From: Centropus unirufus
Lineage: Eukaryota > Chordata > Aves > Cuculiformes > Centropidae
NCBI GenBank assembly: GCA_013397695.1
Contig: VYZI01000565.1
Coordinates: 115,995-179,994, forward strand
DNA length: 64,000 nucleotides
Reading direction: 5' to 3'
The notes beneath the pieces are model-generated. The model was not told the DNA's origin and ran no database searches. It saw only the letters and a list, made by a program, of their open reading frames with translations. The position numbers and the translations under genes were made by a program. Below, in pieces: positions 11,901-26,432 of this stretch. How positions within the stretch are numbered: position 1 is the stretch's first letter; each line of letters starts with the position of its first letter.

Positions 11901-14505
11901 AAAAGCTAATGGAAGAAAAGAAGAATCAAGATCATGGAAAGGAAGCTGAATTATAACTGCTGACTATGCAGCACACCTGATGCTTTGAGAAGGCTTCGCA
12001 GACACTCTGGAAAACCTCCCTTAGACTTTTCAGGTGGAATGTGCAGTTCTGTTTTAACAGAAACGATGATCCAAGTGAAATCAATGGCCAATAAAGGGGG
12101 CCATACAAAAACAAAAGGGTAACTCAAAGCAGGGCAGGGGACAAAAGTAACCAACCACCTTAAATACACTCCCCCAAACCAAAGGTCAGCACACAGACAG
12201 AAGCATCCTAACACCTAAAGGCATGAGCACAGAACTCACACTGGCTACAGAGAAGATCACAGCGACCAACTGTTACCACTGAAGTCATAGTCAAAAGCAT
12301 GCCTCAAGAGAGGCATTTGTGAGTCTACACCACCACATGCCAAAGGAGCAGAGAGAAGCCTAACAGCCCCCTCCAGCTTCTCGAGGTCCTTTCACAGTAG
12401 TATCCAGAGCCCAAGGGTACCAAGTAAGCACAGGGTAACTCCTAGGCATAGCACAGGAGATAAAGTTCTATCACTGTTGTTCCTCTTATGCCAACAGCCC
12501 TAAATACTAGCAGAAATATTCTTACCCACCCTTCATACCCAGCTGGGCTTACTTCTGTGCACTAGAGAAGCTGTGATGGAGCTACTTAGGGCAGACCAGC
12601 AGCAGAAATCCAAGAACCCTGCAGCAAACAGTTATGAGACAGCCTGACCTTGGGAGTTTAGTGGAAACCACCCCAAAGAGCAAGCGACTGAACACTCTCT
12701 CTCTCACTTCTGATGTAATGTAACGTTTGACATCATTTCATATAGCAGTTGATCTCGCTAACCTTTGTTTCAGATAGCTCAGGTTACCCTGAGCTGCTTT
12801 TTCCCTCTTGACTGCAACACAGGGCAGAAGAAAGGCTGCTTAACATCAGGCTTTTCTGTTCACACTCTTCCCTTCAACATAAACAGCTCCACAGCAACAT
12901 AAACAGCTGCACAGGAGAACAGAAGGAGATGAAAAACTAATTTACTTGCATTCTTTCTGGACAGGAACAATTTCCTGGCCCGGTCTCATTAGGTCAGCAG
13001 GAATAAGCAGCAGGACCAGGGACAGCTGAGACAGCAGCACTGCTGAAATCAAGCCCTGCTTGACTTCCTCGCTCGCTCTCTCAGGTTGCTTTACCCTTGT
13101 TCCGTTTTGAAACGGACACCTGAAGGAGGTCCTGGATCAGAGCTGAAGATCATATTCAGATCAAAAACCCCGGAACTTGGTCAATGCAGAAGTAACACGA
13201 TAGAGAACACAGCCTTTATGATGGCCTCTTGGGATTTCAAAGTTATGCCCACATATCTTTTCCAGGTAGCCACAGTGGATCTGGTGTCTACAGGAATATT
13301 TAACAGGTTACTTCACACTCAACTGAGTTACATACACAGTAATTTCAGTTCCTATCAACATCTTTCTGTCTTCCTCAAGCCAAGCAGCTCTGTGCAGCTT
13401 TCTGACATTGCCCAGTCATCTTCATCTCATTTACCCCAGACCTTCTAGAACTCCTGAAGCACAGCACGTTATCTGCCTCTCATAATTTAGGAAGTAAAAT
13501 ATTTAATACACTGTACTTCTGTGAAGGCTTCCCTATTCCCTCTCAACCGGTGTTACCAGCCTAGTTGAAGTTCTTTGCCTGAAAGTAGCCACGTGTGATC
13601 TGAGCTTGAGAGAAGACAGCAGTCCTATGCTTTCTGCAGTTTATCAATGTCCCTGAATTCCAGAAGAATCTCAGAACGTGCTCAGAATTAGTCAAATTAC
13701 AGGTTTCTAGTAAAAAACATCAAACCTCCACAAAGATGAACATCTGGAGATCCACTTTCTAGAACAGCCAGCCTTGCTCCAATTTTACAGTCAATATCTC
13801 AATAAGAAGATCTTCGACCTGTCACTGCTCCAGGTCTGTTTAAAGTCCCCGTTTTAGATGGTCAGCAGATCCACAAGCAATTCTTTGGTGCTAAACAAGG
13901 AAACACTGGGAGAAAACTCAGCCTTCTAAGACACCGCTCACCTCAGGTCCTTTGTTCAAAATATGAGTTAAATTTTCCAGGTAATCTACCCACAAAGCTC
14001 CTAAGGCTTGGCATTCCACACTACGTTGTGCTGCTCAGTTCACTGAAGACTGAAATACCCGTAACAACCTTTATATGAAGAAACAACAGAAACCTTTCAT
14101 TTTTGAATGCTGCTTTGCTAGAAACGCCTCAGCGTTTAAGACAAGGGCCACGATCCACTTATATCCAAAGCAGTTCCTTTTGGAACTTGTGAACAGTCCT
14201 TTCAGAGTAAAATCTCAGGAATGGATTCCCTAATGATCAGCAACGAACTGCCAGTAGAACCAGGGCATAAACAGTGAAGGAATTTGATACAAAGAGATCT
14301 CCTGCCAGGTAATTGAGTATCTGTCAGTGCTAAAGGGGCTGATGACACTTTGTGAATACAGTCCCCTAAAGTAATATTTTTCCCACACAATTCTTCATGG
14401 ATAAGTTTCTTTCAAAGAAAGAGTACCATGTGCATGTAACAAAGTATGGCATAAAGAGGAACAGTAACTTGCCAAGACAATGCCAGTGAGAAGTGCTCCT
14501 AAGGA
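2978..14505. other. LCOR intron 1, distal part: AT-rich, no recognised gene
   Basis: About 11.5 kb of AT-rich, repeat-poor sequence read as part of LCOR intron 1. It holds short homopolymer runs (for example C-rich at 3842-3851, T-rich near 5652-5672) but no transposon I can name. Open frames on both strands are short and unlike any family. One weak exon-like segment at 4778-4884 (minus) is discussed under findings. Confidence 0.5.
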
Positions 14506-14506
14506 T

Positions 14507-14596
14507 CACAGAATCATAGAATCACCAGGTTGGAAAAGACCTCTCAGAGCATCGAGTCCAACCGTACCTGTCTGCCACTAAACCATATCCTTGAGT
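14507..14596 (-). mobile_element. CR1 LINE 3' end, short fragment
   Basis: In minus orientation it starts with the inverted tail CACAGAATCATAGAATCACC, then AGGTTGGAAAAGACCTCT, GAGTCCAACCGTACCTG and CCACTAAACCATATCC. It breaks off after about 90 bases, so only the extreme CR1 3' end is present. Confidence 0.88.
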
Positions 14597-17500
14597 AGAT
14601 ATCAATAACAATACCACATAAGTGCCCTGTCCCCCTCTACTGTCAATTTTATACCTTAAATCCTCCAACTGTGACTTCGAATAGATCCAGCTTGTTTTAA
14701 GGTATTCTTTGACACCAAAAACATTTCCAGCTCTGGGAATGTTAAGACTTCTACAGCACATTGTGCTTCAGCTGTTCTGATAAAATAAACAGGAGTGCTC
14801 AAGGAGCCTCTAATTCCCTCCAAAAGCTTGTAAGCAACTGTGACAAACTTGCCTTCCTACAGCACCACAGAATGAACTCCAGAAGGGATTAGGGAAGGAA
14901 CAAGCCACTAAACAAAATGCAGGGGGTTACTAAACAAGCTTTGCAAAGCACTGGTTCTTCCGAGAACACCTGTCAAAGTCACTAAGCCAAAGAAGAACTT
15001 CAGTCTTGACTAAAGTTATTACCTCTGTACAGAGCTGGACAGAAAAATGCAAGCAGCAGAACTATAACCAATCACTTTACAATGTTAGCCAAGAGCATCA
15101 GCAAGTTTAACAAATTCAAATCATGGGAAGAGGAGGCGCCTTTCATTCACATGGGGAAAAGAATGGAAGCGCAGCAGAAAACCAAGGCTGCAGTGGACTG
15201 TTGCATGCAGAATCAAATTCACTTCAGTAATTTCAATAGTTTGCAGCTTATTATAATAATAACTGATAATAGTTTATAGTCGTGTTTCATCAAGTAATTC
15301 AATGAAATACAGGACTAATTGAACACATGAGACATTCCAAGAGGGGGCTGAGTCAAAAATACATTTTTAGGAATAGCACGAGTTTAATGTGGACTTCTTT
15401 ACCTTTAAACCACTAATCACTGCTAATGATTTACATAACCAAAAAAAAAAAAAAGTCATTTTGCAGTAACTACACAATCACAGAAAACATTTTAAAGGAA
15501 GCTGCATTATAAAATCTGCAAAAATAGTTTAGCGTAGGGTTTAGTCTTGCAGCAAATGGGTTCCTCACAAGTACCAGAACAGCCTGACCTGTGATGCAGG
15601 GATCCAAAAACTTCACTGTGCAGTTTTATTTCTCTGTTAACACTTATTTGACACAATTATTTCTGTAGATGTTTGACTATTTCAAGTATTTAAAACCCTC
15701 TCCTCTGGGGCCTGTGCTCAAGCATTCAGAACTCTGAAGTGGTCTTTCATAAACACCTTGAACATAGCCTAAAGATTTCATATGTTCTTGGATTAACTCA
15801 TAGTTAATCTTATTAGACAAAGAGCCAAGATTTTCAGGAATGAGTGCTGAAGTTATAACACTATAAGCTCAGCTCATTTAAAAAGCAACCCTGAAATTCT
15901 TCCTACTCTTGCACCCATTTTTAAGTCCCTAGTAAGCACCAGTCAGACTGCAGAAAATTGCTTCTCCCAGCAGGCATCTGAATATGCATCATGCCAATAA
16001 AGTTAATTACATTCCAAAAAAGCCATAACCTACATGCAAATAAGACACCAGCAACAGTTTAACGCAAAGAATGGTTTAAATATACTAACATCCTAGTCTT
16101 GGGATTTCCAGTCAAGCTATGCAAAGAGATGGGTTTGTCCCTTGCATACTCCCAAATGTGAAAGTAGGATCAGAAACTGGATCTGGAAGAAAGGGTAAAC
16201 AGCATATTAGTTAAATGCACAGAGGAAACGGCATTCGGAGACGTTGCAAACATTAGTGAAAACAAAAGCATAAATGACCTGGAGAGAAAACAAAATGAGG
16301 TGAGAAACAAAAATGTCTTATGGAAAATCACTTCAGACACCCAACATAGAGGAAATGCGAGGACAGGGGAAGTAAAATGAAAGAAGCCCAGAAGCAGTGG
16401 ACGGTCAGCGGAATATTTGCATGGAAAAAACAGTTTAGAGTCATAGAGGCACCAAACAGAGCAGGGAAATTAAAGTTCTTTCTGCAATCTTTGAGGCAGT
16501 AACAATAGCCACCTCCTCGCACAATTGCTGGGGACTGAAAAAAATTCCCCTTCGCTCCCAGCAAGTGGAAAGCTCTTCTCAATGGCAAATCAAGTTCTGC
16601 AGGAGGTAGGGTTTAATTTTTTTTTAAGTAAAGTTAACATACGGTTTGCATAAGCCTACGCAGCAGGTTCTTCCAGTGATTCTGCTGCTCCAGGCTTTGT
16701 GCAGAACAGGAGGAAGCAAACAAAATGAATCAATTTTCACAGGTGCAACTCAACCTCGTATTGTTCCGATTTATTCATGTGGTCTTTGAGAAAAGAAACC
16801 AAAACAGCTCCTTCAACTACTGAAAAAAAAACCAAAAAACCCAAACTCCCTCACCTTTTACTTTTGAATTAAAACTGCTTTCCTGAGAATAGCACCCCCA
16901 TATCCATCATGGTAGGTGTTTGCACTATCTGGCTTTAAGGGCAAAGGGAACAGAAGGAAAGATCTGATGATGCCTTTAGAAAGGCTACAGGAGAATCCCC
17001 ACCTGCAGCAGCTACGTAAATGGAAACCGAGAAGTTTAGGTAACCAGCACACATCTTCAAGGAGTGTCAAGCCTTTGTTCTTCAGAAATATTTCCAGGCA
17101 CAAATTTATTCTGCTTCATTCCCAAATTAACAGGGCAGGCTAATTTTGCAGGCTTTGTTACTCTCAGTAATGAGGCTTCCATGAGGCAACCACATAAATG
17201 CTTTATACTCAGGGCAGTCCACATATCAAAATGGAAATTAAAACCTCCAAAACCCTTTTAACAGAAACTATCTTTTCACCTATCGTGTCACTGAATCTTA
17301 GGACAAGCTCCAACACGGAGGCTTGTGCTTCAGTTTATGCATATCATCATCACACGGAAACAGGAGACTGGAGGTTTTCCCTCCTCTTGACAACTGCCAA
17401 GCTAAGTGATTTCAGAACGAAGTCATCCTATGAACAGCCACGGCTTCTTCTTGGGGTGTGATGGCAAGAACAAAGAAACAGCTCCTACCAGTCTGTCTCA

Positions 17501-20500
17501 TCCTTGACAGAGACTGGGGAGCCCTGCACACTTCAATGCAGATTCAAGCAACAGATTCCCAGGCATCCCTCAAGCCAAAGGCACATGAAACACAGTTTTA
17601 AGGGTATTGTAGGATCATTTTAAAGTAGTTCAAATGAGAGGGACATAGAAGAACTGAGAACCACATCTCATTGAAGAGCTCAGTGCATTTTAGGAAGATG
17701 TGAGGCTTTGGACATGACAAAAATTAATCTATGCTTTTTGCACCAGGGAACATTGGCAAAGAATCCATCTAATCTCTTATCCCTTTTGGAGCACCAGTGC
17801 TTGCATGAGGCAAAACTCATGGAGGCAAACTCCAATTCAGAGCACCATCTCATAAGTTCTCAGCAGCAACAGCAGGTTTTGCAGCCCCTCCTTTCTCTGT
17901 TCCATCACTCCTTCCTACCCTTGCACCCCACCAGCTACACTGGGGGGAGTTCATGAGACCGGATAAAGGACAAGACAAGCGATTTCACCCATTCCCCCTC
18001 CAAAGTTCACCTTGCATGAGAACAGCTGTTCAGGTTTAACACAAAAGGTTGAAGTAGCCCAGAATCCCAGCTCCAACGAGGGCAAAGCCTAGGTGGCCAC
18101 ACAAAGGACTGCCTTAACGCCATCAGGGAAAGCAGGCCCAGCAGACCCCAGGGTTCATCTGGTTAGGAGCCAGCAGTGCAGCTCCTGCTTAAGACCCTGC
18201 TCTAGAACAGAGCACGCACCTACTCTGATCTGTTATGTGAACAACTGCTGCGGGCTCCTTGCAAGCAAAAGACATGGGAGATGGGTACAAGAGGGAAGAT
18301 GGTGGGGAATGAAGGCCTAACAGAACAGCAAGGAGCTGCAGTCAACATTGTGTGCTGCACAGGGTTTACACAGTGTGCTGCTGGGAAAGGCCAGACCCAC
18401 AGCAGCTCAGATCCACGCTCCTGCAGGAGGGACCCCTGCATGGATCACAGAGCTCCAATGGAAGCAAAGGGATCTACTGCTGAATAAGCAATTGGATATG
18501 TTCTGGGAATGGCTCCTGTTCCAGTTCTCTCTCCCAAACAGTGTGCTGGTCTGACACAGCCCTGCTGTGCTACATGGTTAACCACGGGAGATGGTGGCTG
18601 ACAAATCTCAGCAGATTAAGACAGCACAAGCCCTACCTTAGCTCTACTCCTTGTTTTGCCCTAGTGACTCCTGTTTGGAAGCAAGCCCTGGCAGAACTCT
18701 CAACACAACATCCCTAAACCAGTAGTCATGATGAATATGCATCCCGACCACACAGAGAGGAGCCCAGGCCAAACCTGCTCAACTCCTACATCTTGTGACC
18801 AATACACGTGTCCTCTGTGAATGCTGGTGTAAGGAGGGGTCAACTACCCTCAGGAGGTTTCCATGGCTAGACACCTCCTGCCTCTGCCATTTGGGAAAGC
18901 CTGGCCCCTAAACATGCTGATTCAGCACAGGGCCACCTCTCCAAATAGCATCATAAACCTAAATGGGCATGGTACCCTAGCAGGGATTGTTATGATTCCC
19001 CTAAAGCCCAAACACACAGATCACCCACAGGGAAACAGAAATCCTTCCTTTGGGCTGAGATTTAAGAATGTGCAGTCTTTAATCTGAAAAGAGAAGAATC
19101 AGGATTACCATTACGTTGTAGGAAACCCTTACAAGGGGATATAAAGATAGACAGATTCAGCTGGTCTCTGGAAACCACCTCTGTCACTACAACATTCTTC
19201 TATCATTTTCTGTTAATTTCATGAAGAGCAAACATCAGATAAAAGATTTTTATCACTGCGCGGGGGACATCCTGCAACTCGAGGCACATTCCCCAGCAAG
19301 GCGGCATCAGGAGCAGAACAAGGGCTGCCTGACTCAAGTGCTTTAAGGGAAGGTGCGAAAAAAATCCAGCAGCAGTAAAATGCACATGAAAGTGTATGGT
19401 TGCAAACTACTCTGTGTGAACAGTTTATTAGGAGAAGCAGGGTAAGAAGACTCAAAGCTCCACAACTCACCCATCTCAAGTTACTAGAAGACAGGTTACT
19501 GCGGGCAGGCAACTCCACTCTGCAGCTTCTCTTCCATGTCCTGAAGTTAAAATTACTGATTACCTAGCACTTTAATCCATGACAAACCCATCTCTCCACT
19601 GAGAGGGCTGATCCCACTCATCCTCCCCAGCCCCCAGATGCTCTATTACCTTGCGCTTGCATGGTAAGAGGACAAGAGGGTTCAGGGATCAGTTCCTTGA
19701 CCCAATCCATCCCACACCTACACAAAGTGAAGGCACCAGCACGAAGAGGGTGGCATGGTCAACCCCTCTGCAGTTTTTTAAATTCATACTAGATTAAAGC
19801 CACAGAGCAACCACAAATAGTGGGGATTTTTTTTACAAGAAAATTCACTTCCACTGCTATGCATCCCCTGGATGTCTATTTGATTTTCCTGTAATGGAGC
19901 CAAGATCTTTCCTGAAGGATCTACTATGTTGGCCAGCATTAAACACCACTCTCCTATGCTGCCCATTTATGTTAAATGGCATAAAATAAAGATTTCTCAG
20001 AAATCACCATCAGTTACTGCCTAAACCTGTACCTACTATAAATGCAATGCATATTTCCACAGTGTGGCAAGTTCTGTGGGCAGAATTGCAGCTCCCTCAA
20101 AGTCAGAGTGCAAGACTTAATTGCAGTTGCTTGAGCATCACCTCTCCTTTATCTGAAAAGGAAGAAAAGTCTACTGAACATTTCCTGTAGCATCTCCTAC
20201 CCACGCCAGGCAATGAGTTTGGGTTTTATAAATTATAATCAATAAGTTTCAGCATTTTCCTCTAAACTGGTGATTTTGCACAAAGAATAATTTCATGACT
20301 TTTCAGAAATCCAACGCACTTCAAAACTGCTTAAACAGAGAGCGTAATGTTTAACTTTACCCTGGGAGAAGAACGACTCCTGGATCACGAGCCAACAACA
20401 CTTCTATTAAATATTCTTGAAGAATATTCATTTTCTGATCTTGATTTCCTTAAAGTTTTCTGATGCACCCACCTGGTGGAATCTCTGTGCTGCCCTAACC

Positions 20501-23500
20501 CTTAACACATCAACTGCAAACAATGCGCTGTTAGAATCACTTTTACCAGATCACATCACCTAAAACCAGCTCCAGCCACAGCACTTGCCTGCCTTCTCCC
20601 ACCAGTCGCTCCCCAAACTCCATCCTTCAAGCATTATGTTAAAGCTTTAATAAGCAGAGGCCTCAGACGAATACATTTCTTTCCATGGGAAAGAAGATGG
20701 GAAGATGACAGGTACGCGCCTGAAACTGGCTTTTCCCCTCAAGTGGGAAATTTTGTCTGTTCCCCCAGAATGCTTTAAGATGTATTTGGGAGACCAGTAG
20801 AGTTTAGTGGATAGTTCAGTACCTTAAAATTCAACGGCCATGACTGTCCTTCAGAGAGGTCTCTAAGTTTCACTACACTTTCACCCCCCTAAAAAAGCAG
20901 AAAAGAAAACAAAACAACTCAACGATCACCCATAGAAACACCCACTTAAAGCCATACTCTTTAGTAAAATTTATTTTGTTGCTCTGTTTGACCTTCCCTT
21001 TTTCTTATCTCTGGATTTCACAGAAACATCTCTCAACTAAAGTAACAATACTATTTAGTGTGGTACCTGCAGCCCATGTAATCTAAAGGCAGCACAGCAA
21101 AAACTCTACATTCTTTGTTTTAGCTGCACTTTTACTACTCTTTCTGTGGACGACTGATTATACATCTATCAAAGTTTATCACCTCCCTTTCAAAAAGCAT
21201 TCTTTGTGAAGTTTGATGCTCATTTGTGCTAAATCTGGATTTCCAAGAGAGACCCAGTTTTAGAGCGACAACCATTTTCCTCCACTGGTTCTGAGGGGAA
21301 GGACACTTGGGATATTTCAAGGCTACAATGTCCATTAGCAGACATTCAGTTCTACCTCCCCTGCCTCCCCCTTCAGCCTGAACTAACAGGGAGGAGCCAC
21401 CTGAGTGAAAGAACGCATCATCAAGGGATTGAAAGCCTGCACACAAGTATTTCTCATGTCAGTTTGAACATGAGAGCAAGCATGTTGCCTTCTGTGAGGC
21501 CACCTGAAGGGAAAGACCACATACCCATGCCCATCTCACTCCTGCAGAGGCCAGCAACCCTACACTGCACATGGACTGACAGCAGCGAGCGAGGTGGTCA
21601 TCACACACACAGCCAAAGCCCATTTGAACGCTGGTTGCCACACTGACAGAAAGGATGGATTTGTCTACTGGAGGGGCTTCCTTGCCACACCGAAGCACCA
21701 GCTGCTCCAGCAGGCACCAGTGCCCTCTCGCAGCCACTGGGAGCTGATGGTTGGTAACTCAGAGGCACAGGACTCTGCTTGTATGGATTCCTCTGCATAC
21801 CCACTCTGGCCCACTCACAGCCCACACGTCCTGCTCAGCCGAACCTGGGACTTCTCACTGAAGCCAAGGCTGATCAAACCTTGACTCCAGGGCCTCTTTG
21901 CACTGGTAAATCAACAGGGCAGCAAATCAGTGCTCCCAGGAAAGAGTTCTTTTTTAAGAAAGTTTCATCCCCAGGATCTCAAAACTATACATTAGATTCA
22001 GCACCTTCAGCCCTGCGAGTGTGCCCATACAAACAAGCTCTGGAATTAGCTCTGCTGGTTGCTGACAGGCCGGGCCACAAAAGCCCTCCTAGGCAGCATC
22101 CTGGCTTGTTGAGCACAAAGGTCTATCTGCCTTAAAGAGGAGATCAGGGAATTACTCATCTCTTCCCCAAAGCGAACATGAATGAGCTGCTCCTGTGCCC
22201 TTACAGCAATGGAAAGCCCAACAAGTTCCAGACACTGGAAGAAGAGAAAGAACAAGCAGGAATTAGGGTTAGGATGCTGAAATGCCCAGGAGTATGAGAA
22301 GCAGAAGGCGTTGGTTTCTCTGGTTTCTTCAGAGCAAGAGTTTTTGCACAGGCACTTTTTTTTTTCTTTTTTAAGTAGGTTTAGTGGTTTTAGTCCTGGG
22401 GGGGGAAAGTTTCCCAAAATAACTGCTTACTTTCTGGAGTTGGTGAGGTGTCATCACAAGCGCATTTAGTTGCTAAAGTTCATCAACATGCCAGTAAGTA
22501 TAGACCAAAGCAGCTGTGATCACTTCTCCTTGAACGCCTTCCCCTCCACCATCTCCCTTTCTATATAAGCTGCATAAGGCATTCCCTGTCCTAGAGGCAG
22601 GAGCCATCCCTGGTCTACAAGGGGCTGACAAAATTTAAAGTCCTATCTGCTGTTCTTCTTTGGAGCACAGAATTCAGTTCAAAGAACAAGCAGCAGAGAG
22701 ATACGAATTCAAGATTAGTCACAGACAAACAGATGATTTAGGAACAAGAACCAATCTGTTTGTTACAGGCAAGAAGCACAGGCTCCACGGCAAAGCAGGC
22801 TGCAACATCTCTAATTTAAAGTCAATTTTTAATCTCATTTGAAACTGAATAACTCGTTGAGCCCACTAACCTCTGAGCTCTATATTCAGTTTTGTACTTC
22901 TAGAGCTTTCAGTCTGTGCCCTCAGCTCCAGCTCCAGTAACACAGTGGGAGCTGGAAGAGGGGTCGGGATGGAGGCCATCTGGGCTCCGAGACCTAGAAC
23001 AGCAGTGCACCTTGGGGCTACCAAACAGCTTAGTGTCCACTCCACACTTTGAACACCAATTAAACCCATGTCCTTGAGACTACAAAGGTGGTTCACCTGC
23101 TGGTTTGGGGTATCTACCAATGCATGGCACTCAGGCTGCACCAGTTTATGCCCTAGCCTGTGCATCTAAAGTTCCCTTCATGTCCATGTAAGACAGGAGC
23201 ACTATTGGCATTTTTAGATCCAAGACCAACTCTGCAGCAGGAGCCTGGCCTTCACGGCAAGCTTCTTAAAAGCCCCAAGGGTAGGGAGTGCAGCATTTAA
23301 AGCAGACCTACTTAGCACCACTCTAACCTAGCTCCAGAGCCTTCGAGCTGAAGTTTTCCAGGGTTGGTTTCTTCCATTATATCCATTTTTTGATTAAAAA
23401 AAAACAACTTTTAAATGGTTACGTACAAGAGAAAGGAAAGATAAAACTCAATCCTTATCCAACAGATGACTAAGTATCATATCTCATACTCCTTAACACC

Positions 23501-24354
23501 TACAGCCACTTTGGAAAGGAAAAACAGCCCTCATTTACAAATCATTTTGAGCAGTCATTTTCAAACTGTGGGCTTCCGAAAAGCATAAAGACCCCACGCA
23601 ACCTAACCTATTGGCAACAGCCTTGTTTTTTGACAGTTGCTTCTTGCCGTCTTCAGGTTGAAACCCACTGATTTAAGAGAGCCCTAGCAAAACAGTTCTT
23701 CCCTCACTGTGTTAGGGTTATCTCCCTTGTTCGAGAGATAAATACTGCATTCTGACTGAAGTCAGAAGTTCATAGGCAAGATGGGACTCTGAATAGCCCA
23801 TCTCAACCGGGCACTGAAGCCTCTCACCCCCAAATCACAGCACATCTGCAAAGAAAAAAAATCAGAGGCAGGTCCAAGGAGACTACATTTTGTGAAGGGG
23901 TTATGCAAATACTCCTGTAAGACAGGAGAACCAGGTTTTCACAGCATTTTACCCCACAGAGTGCCAGATAATTACATTTCTGCTACTTTGTACAAATGCA
24001 GAGGATGACAGGGAGGGAAGAAAACCATAAAAGCCCAGGACAAGTGTGCAGGGAGTAGTTAAGGGTTTAGTCAGAAACACAAAAATCAGTGTTGCGCTTG
24101 CTACAATTGTGTGCCCTGAGTACTTGAGTCAGAATAACCTAAACATTCGCGGGAAATATTTCAGGGGAAAAGTTATTTTTTCCTCACCCAAGAAACTTTG
24201 TCACTTCCTTTTTACTAAAGTTCCCTGCACCTGTCTTACACAACACATTCTGAAGCACAGACACTCACCCAAGCTTACATATAACCAGCGTTCCTTAGTT
24301 TTCCCTCACACTTTTCTGTCCTCCATTCAATCTTGTAGCATTTTGAAAGACCAC
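14597..24354. other. LCOR intron 1, middle part: no recognised gene
   Basis: About 9.8 kb of unique, mostly AT-rich sequence with scattered short A or T runs. I found no exon with a family match, no RNA gene and no transposon that I can name. It is consistent with a long vertebrate first intron. Confidence 0.5.
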
Positions 24355-24853
24355 AAGCACTGGTGAGGCCACACCTTGAATCCCGTGTTCAGTTCTGGGC
24401 CCCTCACTACAAGAAAGTTCTTGAAGTCCTGGAGTGTGTCCAGAGAAGGGAACGAAGCTGGTGAAGGGGCTGGAGAACACGTCTTACGAGGAGAGGCTGA
24501 GGGAATTGGGGTTGTTCTGCCTCGAGGAGGCTGAAGGGAGAACTCATCACTGCCTACAACTGCCTGAAAGGAGGTTGTGGAGAGGTGGGTGCTGGTCTCT
24601 TGTCCCAAGTGACAGGGGACAGGACAAGGGAGAATGGCCTCAAGCTCAGACTGGACATTAGGAAAAAATTCTTCACTGAAAGGGTCAGCAGGCACTGGCA
24701 GGGTCTGCACAGGGAGGTGGTGGAGTCCCCATCCCTGGAAGTACTTAAAAGATGGGGAGATGAGGTGCTTATGGATATGGTTTAGTAGTGGACAGGTACA
24801 GTTGGACTTGATCTCAGAGGTCTTTTCCAGCCTGGTGATTCTATAATTCTATG
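24355..24853 (+). mobile_element. CR1 LINE 3' end, about 500 bp
   Basis: Plus-orientation CR1. It includes the GTTCAGTTCTGGGCCCCTCA block, the GGAGAGGCTGAGGGAATTGG block, CTGAAAGGAGGTTGTGGAG, the TTAGGAAAAAATTCTTCACT segment and the tail GTGATTCTATAATTCTATG. Local open frames are remnants of the element's degenerate sequence, not genes. Confidence 0.93.
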
Positions 24854-25843
24854 GCACACAGATGTACAATAACCACTGGGGTCAGTGAAACATTCCATTT
24901 CATGTTGAACAGGAATAAAACTTTTCCAAAGGACATTTAAAACCAGCAAGGAGAGCTCCCCTTACTTAGCAGCGAGGTCAATATGATCAAAAAGTGATCA
25001 ACAAAACAAAAGCACAGGAGGTTTTTCCAGGATTTTTCCTTGCTGCCTCTTTTGGAAGTGAAGACTCTCACATGAACAGTTTTTCCATAAAAATTAAGCA
25101 AGATCTTTGTAAGAAACCCCAAAAGAGAGATTATAGTGTCTTATAAACTTAAGTCTCACTAAACACTTCAGAACATAAAAGGGAAAGCTCTGGATAAGGT
25201 CAGAAAAGGAAATTACTGACATGCTTTTCCATTCTCCCACTTTTGCAGAGCAAAATGGAAGTTATTAAGTGTCTACCTCTGCAAAAAGTTTTCTTCACAC
25301 AAAGGATGTAACACCACGTTTTCTGAAACACATCCAGAGATCATAGTAAAGCATCACCGCGAAAGCAGCTTCCATCATTTTTGCCACAATTACAAATCTT
25401 AACCAAGGAAATGACCAAACTTGAGACAAGGCATGCTGTAACACCAGCATAATTATCTTCACCTCCTCGCAAGAAGGACAAAATACCTGCCAAAGAAACC
25501 ACAAGCCAAGCAAGCTGGTTTGCTTTCAGCATTTAAACAGAGCCCCTACACTCTAGATCACAACGCATTTTATGTATTCCAACATATTTTTAGATTTGTT
25601 TAGAAGACCAAGACTGCAGCACACAAGGCACAGCCTAAGAGTAGACTCTTCCCAGGCTGAAGTGTACAAGCACGCCACTTGGACTTCTCTGTGGCCATTC
25701 CATAACAGTCTCAAGACTGACCCACGTGGCTGTTCACACATGATACGCAGGCAGAGCACACATGAACACAAAGAGCTTTGTGCACATAAATTGCTGCAGA
25801 GTTAAACAGATGCAGGACCAGCTTGGTCTCGCATGGCAGGAAA
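24854..25843. other. LCOR intron 1 between two CR1 copies
   Basis: About 1 kb of unique sequence between a plus-strand and a minus-strand CR1. Nothing recognisable was seen. Confidence 0.45.
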
Positions 25844-26432
25844 ATCACAGAATCACCAGGTTGGAAATGATGTTTGATATCATCTAGTCCAGCTGTGCCT
25901 GTCCACTACTAAACCATGTCCTCAAGCAACTCATCTCCCTGTCTTTTAAATACATCCAGAGATGGGGACTCCACCACATCCCTGTGCAGACCCTGCCAGT
26001 GCCTGCTGACCCTTTCAGCGAAGAATTTTTTTCCTAACATCCAATCTGAACCTGCGCTGGGGCAGCTTGAGGCCATTCTCCCTTGTCCTATTCCCCTGTC
26101 ACTTGGGACAAGAGACCAGCAACCACCTCTCCACAACCTCCTTTCCGGCATTTGAAGGTAGTGGTAAGGTCTCCCCCCTCAGCCTCCTCTTCTCCAGGCT
26201 CAACAACCCCATTTCCCTCAGCCACTCCTCATGAGACTTGTTCCCCAGCCTGTTCACCAGCTTTGTTCCATTCTCTGGACACACTCCAGGACCTCAACAT
26301 CCTTATTGGAGTGAGGAATACAGAACTAAACTGAGGATTCGAGGTGCAGCCCCACCAGTGCCAAGTACAGGGGTGGAGTCACCTTCCTGGACCTGCTGGC
26401 CACACTGTTGGCCATATAGGCCAAGATGCCAC
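25844..26432 (-). mobile_element. CR1 LINE 3' end, about 590 bp
   Basis: Minus-orientation CR1. It starts with the inverted tail ATCACAGAATCACCAGGTTG, runs through GATGGGGACTCCACCACATC and GAAGAATTTTTTTCCTAACA, and reaches the GGCCAAGATGCC block before divergence. It is typical of a 5'-truncated insertion. Confidence 0.93.

Noticed and set aside
24327..24710. 127-codon minus-strand frame
   Set aside because: It lies entirely within a CR1 3' end read in antisense; similar frames recur in every CR1 copy in the window.
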